A stretch of DNA of 64,000 nt from CAWAMR01 sp963783095 (lineage in GTDB: Bacteria > Planctomycetota > Planctomycetia > Gemmatales > Gemmataceae), in assembly GCA_963783095.1 (NCBI GenBank), contig CAWAMR010000014.1:1-64000 (forward strand), written 5' to 3'. Positions 60,701 through 64,000 of this stretch are shown here, piece after piece (positions within the stretch are counted from its first letter, which is position 1; every line of letters starts with the position of its first letter). The position numbers were made by a program, and so were the translations under genes. The notes under the pieces are model-generated. The model did no database searches. It had not been told where the DNA came from and saw only the letters and a list, made by a program, of their open reading frames with translations.

Positions 60701-61842
60701 GCCCTGCTACATTCGTGGCCTCAAGGGTGACCCCAAGATCGAGCTGGGGGAAACGGACCACTCCGATTCCAAACCGGGCGTGAATGCAGTTCGGTTGGCC
60801 GAACTGGGCGACGGCACCTGGAAACTCTCGACCGAGCGCGACGCCCACTATGAGGATGTCCACTTGGAATTCGTCAAGAAATTCCAGGGTCCATTTACGG
60901 TGAAGCCGTTACCCGAACAGGCAGCACATGGCAAGGCACTGGCCATCCATCTGGACAAGCCGGAAAAAGAACGGCGGACGATGCCTTTCTACACGACGCT
61001 GACACCGGCCAAACCGCTGCTGATCCCCGGCAAGGCCAGCCACCTTGGCCTCTGGGTCAAGGCATCCAGCGACTGGGGCCGGGTGGTCTACTGTCTGCGC
61101 GACGCCAAGGGCGAGCGCTGGTTGAGCGTAGGCAAGAAGGGTGAATGGAACGTGGACGACATCCATAGCTGGAGCACTTTCAACTTCGATGGTTGGCGTT
61201 ATTTGCCCTTCGAGATGCCCGCCAACGCAGCCTATGACCTTTACCGCGAGGCGGGCACGAGTTTCTGGGGTTACTTCGGCGAAGGGGATGGGGTTGTCGA
61301 TTTCCCGCTGACGCTGGAGAAAATTATCGTGGAGCGGCGAACTCACGTGATTCATGCCACGGAGCAAGTGCCAGCCTCTCCCGATGACGTGCTGCTGGGC
61401 GGCCTGTACGCCGAATATGAAACACCAGCCGACAAGGGGGATGAAGCGGTGCGTCTGTCACGCCTCCGCATGCCGCTGCCGAAGTCGCTCCCGGCGCTGG
61501 AGAATCCGATCGCGAAACTGGCCCAGACGGGTGTAGGTGCCGCCCCGGAAATCACCAAGGTCACACCGCCCGAGCGCGAGTACGACGGCCGGCAATGCCA
61601 CGTTCACTTCGCCCCGGCACTCAACGCGAAGACTTATGAGATCTGGGTGACGAACCTATCCCGACGGTCGGGGCGCGTTCGCGCTCGGCGAGAAGTGGAC
61701 GAAATCCGGTGAGCTTCTGACCGGCCTAACCCCCAATGCCGACCTGTACCTGTTCGTGGTCGCTCGAGACGCCGCCGACAAGCCGTCGAAGCCGTCGAAG
61801 CCGTTCAAGATCAACTTGAAGGATATGTTTCCGTTCAAGTGA
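57730..61842 (+). CDS. Large secreted glycoside hydrolase-like protein (paralogue 2), frameshifted
   Basis: About 1,370 residues, tandem paralogue of the preceding gene (205-base gap), colinear over its whole length. Signal region LRSALHHSHLFLLTAVVATT. Matching blocks: RWFTLRYILRKNVVQVYLDD, LHLLAAFTGEPDTTPVVTAQ, KGPIFGMWDWNGGHLTIKGM, AVFFAEPMLGPVSYMS, STVEGVCTSPARPGAITAQQ, KASHLGLWVKASSDWGRVVY, ending KPFKINLKDMFPFK. Both candidate catalytic Glu residues are kept. Indels near 58870, 59020, 59875, 60135 and 61660. The pair probably acts on related substrates outside the cytoplasm. Confidence 0.7.
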
Positions 61843-61880
61843 TGCGACCGCTTAAGAGCCTTTGGATGATCGCTTCGGTT

Positions 61881-61944
61881 GGTGGTAGACCGGTTGCTCC
61901 GCAACCGGAGAAGATTCCGGTTGCGGAGCAACCGGTCTACCACC
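61881..61944. repeat. Perfect palindromic element, 29-bp arms
   Basis: Arms 61881-61909 and 61916-61944 (GGTGGTAGACCGGTTGCTCC type) pair exactly around a 6-base loop, between the second large enzyme gene and the esterase gene. No T-tract follows, so it is more likely a dispersed palindrome than a simple terminator, although it could still end transcription. Confidence 0.85.
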
Positions 61945-61976
61945 CAATGACCGTTCGAGAAAATGGGAGAGACATC

Positions 61977-64000
61977 ATGCGTTGCATTCTCGTCTGTTGT
62001 GTTTCAGCCCTGGTCCTGCCGCCCGCCCTGCGTGCAGACGTGAAACTCCCACCGATCCTGTCGAGCCACATGGTTTTGCAGCGGGACATGGCGGTTCCTA
62101 TCTGGGGCGTGGCGGCACCGGACGAGAAGGTCACGGTCAAGTTTCGCGACCAGGAAAAGTCGGTCGTTGCCGACGGGGATGGCAAGTGGCTCGTCAAGCT
62201 AAACGCTCTCAAGGCGGGCGGCCCAGACGCGCTTACCATCAAGGGTGGCAACACGATCACGCTGGAGGATGTGCTGGTCGGCGAGGTGTGGATCGGCTCC
62301 GGACAATCGAACATGCAAGGCTATGCCGAGATTTATGCCAAGGAAGATCCCGTGCTGACCAAGCTGCTCAACGGCGTGCCGTACCCCCAGGTCCGGCTGG
62401 CCCGAGCCGCTGGCGGCTGGAAGGTCGCCGACAAGACCAGTGCCCCCGTCTTCTCCGCCTTGCTCTTGCCGTTTGGCATCCGCTTGCACCAGGAACTGGG
62501 GGTGCCGGTCGGGCTGATGCTCGGAGCGGTCGGCGGCACGCCGTCGGGCGCGTGGCTGAGCGAGGAAATGTTCAAGGCCGATGCGCTCTGCCACGAGCAG
62601 GTAAAGCAGGCGCAGGCAGCCTATGATCCGGCCAAGGCGAAGGAAGCGTATGCGGCCTCGCTGAAGAAATGGGAGGCTGCCGTCGCGAAGGCAAAGGCGG
62701 AAAACAAGCAGGCCCCGCGCAAACCGGATTTTCCCCCACTGCCGGGCCACCTTGCCGACGGCAAATTTGGCTACCTGTATGAGCGTCACATCAAGCCGAT
62801 GGCTCCCTACGCAGTTCGCGGTGTGCTTTGGGACCAGGGCGAGAACGGCACCGAGGTCGCCGGGGTCGATCAGTTTGCGGTCATGGGAGCGCTCATCAAG
62901 GGGTGGCGGAAGGCGTGGGGCCAGGATTTCGCTTTCCTTACGGTGCAAAAGCCGTCGGGCGGCGGGCCTGCCTTCGACCCAACCGACCCCGTCACCGATC
63001 AGGCCGACCCATTCGCGGCCTTGCCCGCCGCCGTGCCGGGTGATATTTCGGAGTACCGCGAATTGCACCTCCGGCTGCGCGAGCACCCGGGCACATTCCT
63101 GGTGACGGCCAGCGATCTTGGCGCTGCCAATCATCCGACCAATAAGTCGGGCTACGGTTACCGCTCCGCCCGTGTCGCACTGGGCGGAGTCTACGGCAAA
63201 CCGGTTGAATTCTATGGCCCGCTTTACAAGTCCCACACCATTGAAGGGAACCGCGTTCGCGTGACGTTCACGCACACCGTCGGCGGCTTGAAGTTCAAGC
63301 ACGGTGCCAAGCTGCAAGGGTTCGCGATGGCCGGCGCGGACAAGACATTCTACTGGGCCGACGCGGCCATCGACGGCGACAGCGTGGTGCTGACTTGCCC
63401 GCGGGTGGCCAAGCCAGTTGCGGTGCGCTATGCCTGGGCCCACGTCCATCCCTGGGCGAACTTGTTCAATGGCGCGGGTCTGCCCGCGTTGCCGTTCAAA
63501 ACAGACTTTCCTCCGGCACAATTGGAAACCGCCCGCGATTGGCACCTGGCGACCGCTTTCGCCATTCCCAAAGAGACGACCAACCACGGCACCGGCTACT
63601 TTTCCCTGGTCACCGGCAAGAATGGCCGGCTCTACGTCGGTGCCGCCAAATACGGCGTCGGTGCCTCCCTCGTCGAATTCGACCCGAGTACGCGCAAGAT
63701 GACGATCGTCTGTGAGACGCACAAAGCGATCGGCACTACGGCCACGGGCTTCGCCGCCCAGTCCAAGATCCATACCCGCAACAACGTCGGCATGAGCGGC
63801 AAGATCTACTTCGGAACCAAGCAGGGCTATCAGAATAAGGACAAGGGTGAGAAGTGGGAAGACTACCCCGGCGGCTACCCGATGGTCTATGACCCCGCCT
63901 CGGGCCAAACCAAGGTCTACCCGATCCCGGTTCCTCATCACGGCATAATCAGCATTACTCCCGACGAGTCGCGAGGCATTGCTTACATCTCAACCTGCGC
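61977..64000 (+). CDS. Sialate O-acetylesterase-like protein (partial, runs off the window)
   Basis: At least 674 residues, open to the window end. Signal peptide MRCILVCCVSALVLPPALRA. A beta domain (LPPILSSHMVLQRDMAVPIW) leads to the SGNH/SASA domain with VWIGSGQSNMQ (nucleophile Ser), LWDQGENGTEVAG and SDLGAANHPTNKSGYGYRSA carrying Asp and His of the triad. From about residue 520 there is a further region (TGYFSLVTGKNGRLYVGAAK, YGVGASLVEFDPSTRKMTIV) that looks like a beta-propeller, not usual in simple acetylesterases. No indel was found. It follows the two large enzyme genes, suggesting joint glycan degradation. Confidence 0.85.
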   Translation, partial: MRCILVCCVSALVLPPALRADVKLPPILSSHMVLQRDMAVPIWGVAAPDEKVTVKFRDQEKSVVADGDGKWLVKLNALKAGGPDALTIKGGNTITLEDVLVGEVWIGSGQSNMQGYAEIYAKEDPVLTKLLNGVPYPQVRLARAAGGWKVADKTSAPVFSALLLPFGIRLHQELGVPVGLMLGAVGGTPSGAWLSEEMFKADALCHEQVKQAQAAYDPAKAKEAYAASLKKWEAAVAKAKAENKQAPRKPDFPPLPGHLADGKFGYLYERHIKPMAPYAVRGVLWDQGENGTEVAGVDQFAVMGALIKGWRKAWGQDFAFLTVQKPSGGGPAFDPTDPVTDQADPFAALPAAVPGDISEYRELHLRLREHPGTFLVTASDLGAANHPTNKSGYGYRSARVALGGVYGKPVEFYGPLYKSHTIEGNRVRVTFTHTVGGLKFKHGAKLQGFAMAGADKTFYWADAAIDGDSVVLTCPRVAKPVAVRYAWAHVHPWANLFNGAGLPALPFKTDFPPAQLETARDWHLATAFAIPKETTNHGTGYFSLVTGKNGRLYVGAAKYGVGASLVEFDPSTRKMTIVCETHKAIGTTATGFAAQSKIHTRNNVGMSGKIYFGTKQGYQNKDKGEKWEDYPGGYPMVYDPASGQTKVYPIPVPHHGIISITPDESRGIAYISTC

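Noticed and set aside
62199..63941. 580-codon minus-strand reading frame
   Set aside because: It is antisense to the sialate O-acetylesterase-like gene, which has a signal peptide and catalytic motifs on plus. Long antisense frames are common in GC-rich coding DNA.
1..64000. tRNA or rRNA genes
   Set aside because: I saw no cloverleaf-like sequence with TTCGANNC-type arms and CCA-proximal stem, and no rRNA-like stretch, but a dedicated search program was not available.

Overview
The window looks like a chromosomal segment of a planctomycete, most likely a Gemmata-like lineage. The evidence is the co-occurrence of families typical of that phylum: a DUF1501/WD40/DUF1549 cassette, a DUF1592/DUF1552 pair, an ECF sigma factor next to a Ser/Thr kinase, an ECF sigma factor fused to a WD40 propeller, secreted leucine-rich-repeat proteins, Uma2 paralogues and sugar-acting secreted enzymes. 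One caution applies throughout. Many conserved genes (gmk, yicC, secG, tpiA, aroF, dnaK and others) carry single-base indels, yet the shifted frames together rebuild normal family sequence. I read these as mostly sequencing or assembly errors. Coordinates below span the reconstructed gene.

Layout. 1-5.4 kb: a minus-strand housekeeping run, pheA-aroF-tpiA-secG-yicC-VOC-gmk (gmk leaves the window). 5.9-7.9 kb: dnaK on plus with a hairpin terminator. 8.4-13.7 kb: an ECF sigma gene, a very large transmembrane kinase with two leucine-rich-repeat blocks, and a second near-identical ECF sigma gene, all on minus. 13.8-18.8 kb: a small secreted Tyr/Pro-rich protein, purB, twin lipoproteins and twin Uma2 genes. 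18.9-21.1 kb: a secreted glycoside hydrolase-like gene. 21.3-22.1 kb: a nuclease tail and a ParE-type toxin-antitoxin pair. 22.1-26.3 kb: the DUF1501/WD40/DUF1549 operon. 26.7-29.7 kb: the ECF-WD40 fusion. 29.7-31.8 kb: a deleted and an intact Rpn-type nuclease gene around a hicBA module. 32-34.7 kb: small hypothetical genes, including HEPN-like and SEC-C proteins. 34.9-38.2 kb: the DUF1592/DUF1552 operon. 38.3-40.3 kb: yceI and a small LRR gene bracketed by 113-bp direct repeats. 40.4-46.1 kb: a run of orphan and immunity-like genes with WD40 and IS110 fragments. 46.6-48.7 kb: an arylsulfatase fragment and a secreted LRR protein. 49-52 kb: a tyrosine integrase, cargo genes and an integrase tail, each integrase end followed by the same short hairpin. 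52.3-64 kb: a LysR regulator divergent from two tandem secreted enzymes of about 1,360 residues, then a sialate O-acetylesterase-like gene that runs off the end.

Functionally the window combines core metabolism (aromatic amino acids, glycolysis, purines, protein export and folding), surface sensing and transcriptional control (kinase plus ECF systems) and extracellular carbohydrate breakdown (glycoside hydrolase-like proteins, esterase, sulfatase remnant). It also has an accessory zone rich in gene fragments, toxin-antitoxin modules and at least six unrelated palindromic repeat types, a sign of repeated insertion and decay. I saw no tRNA, rRNA or CRISPR array.
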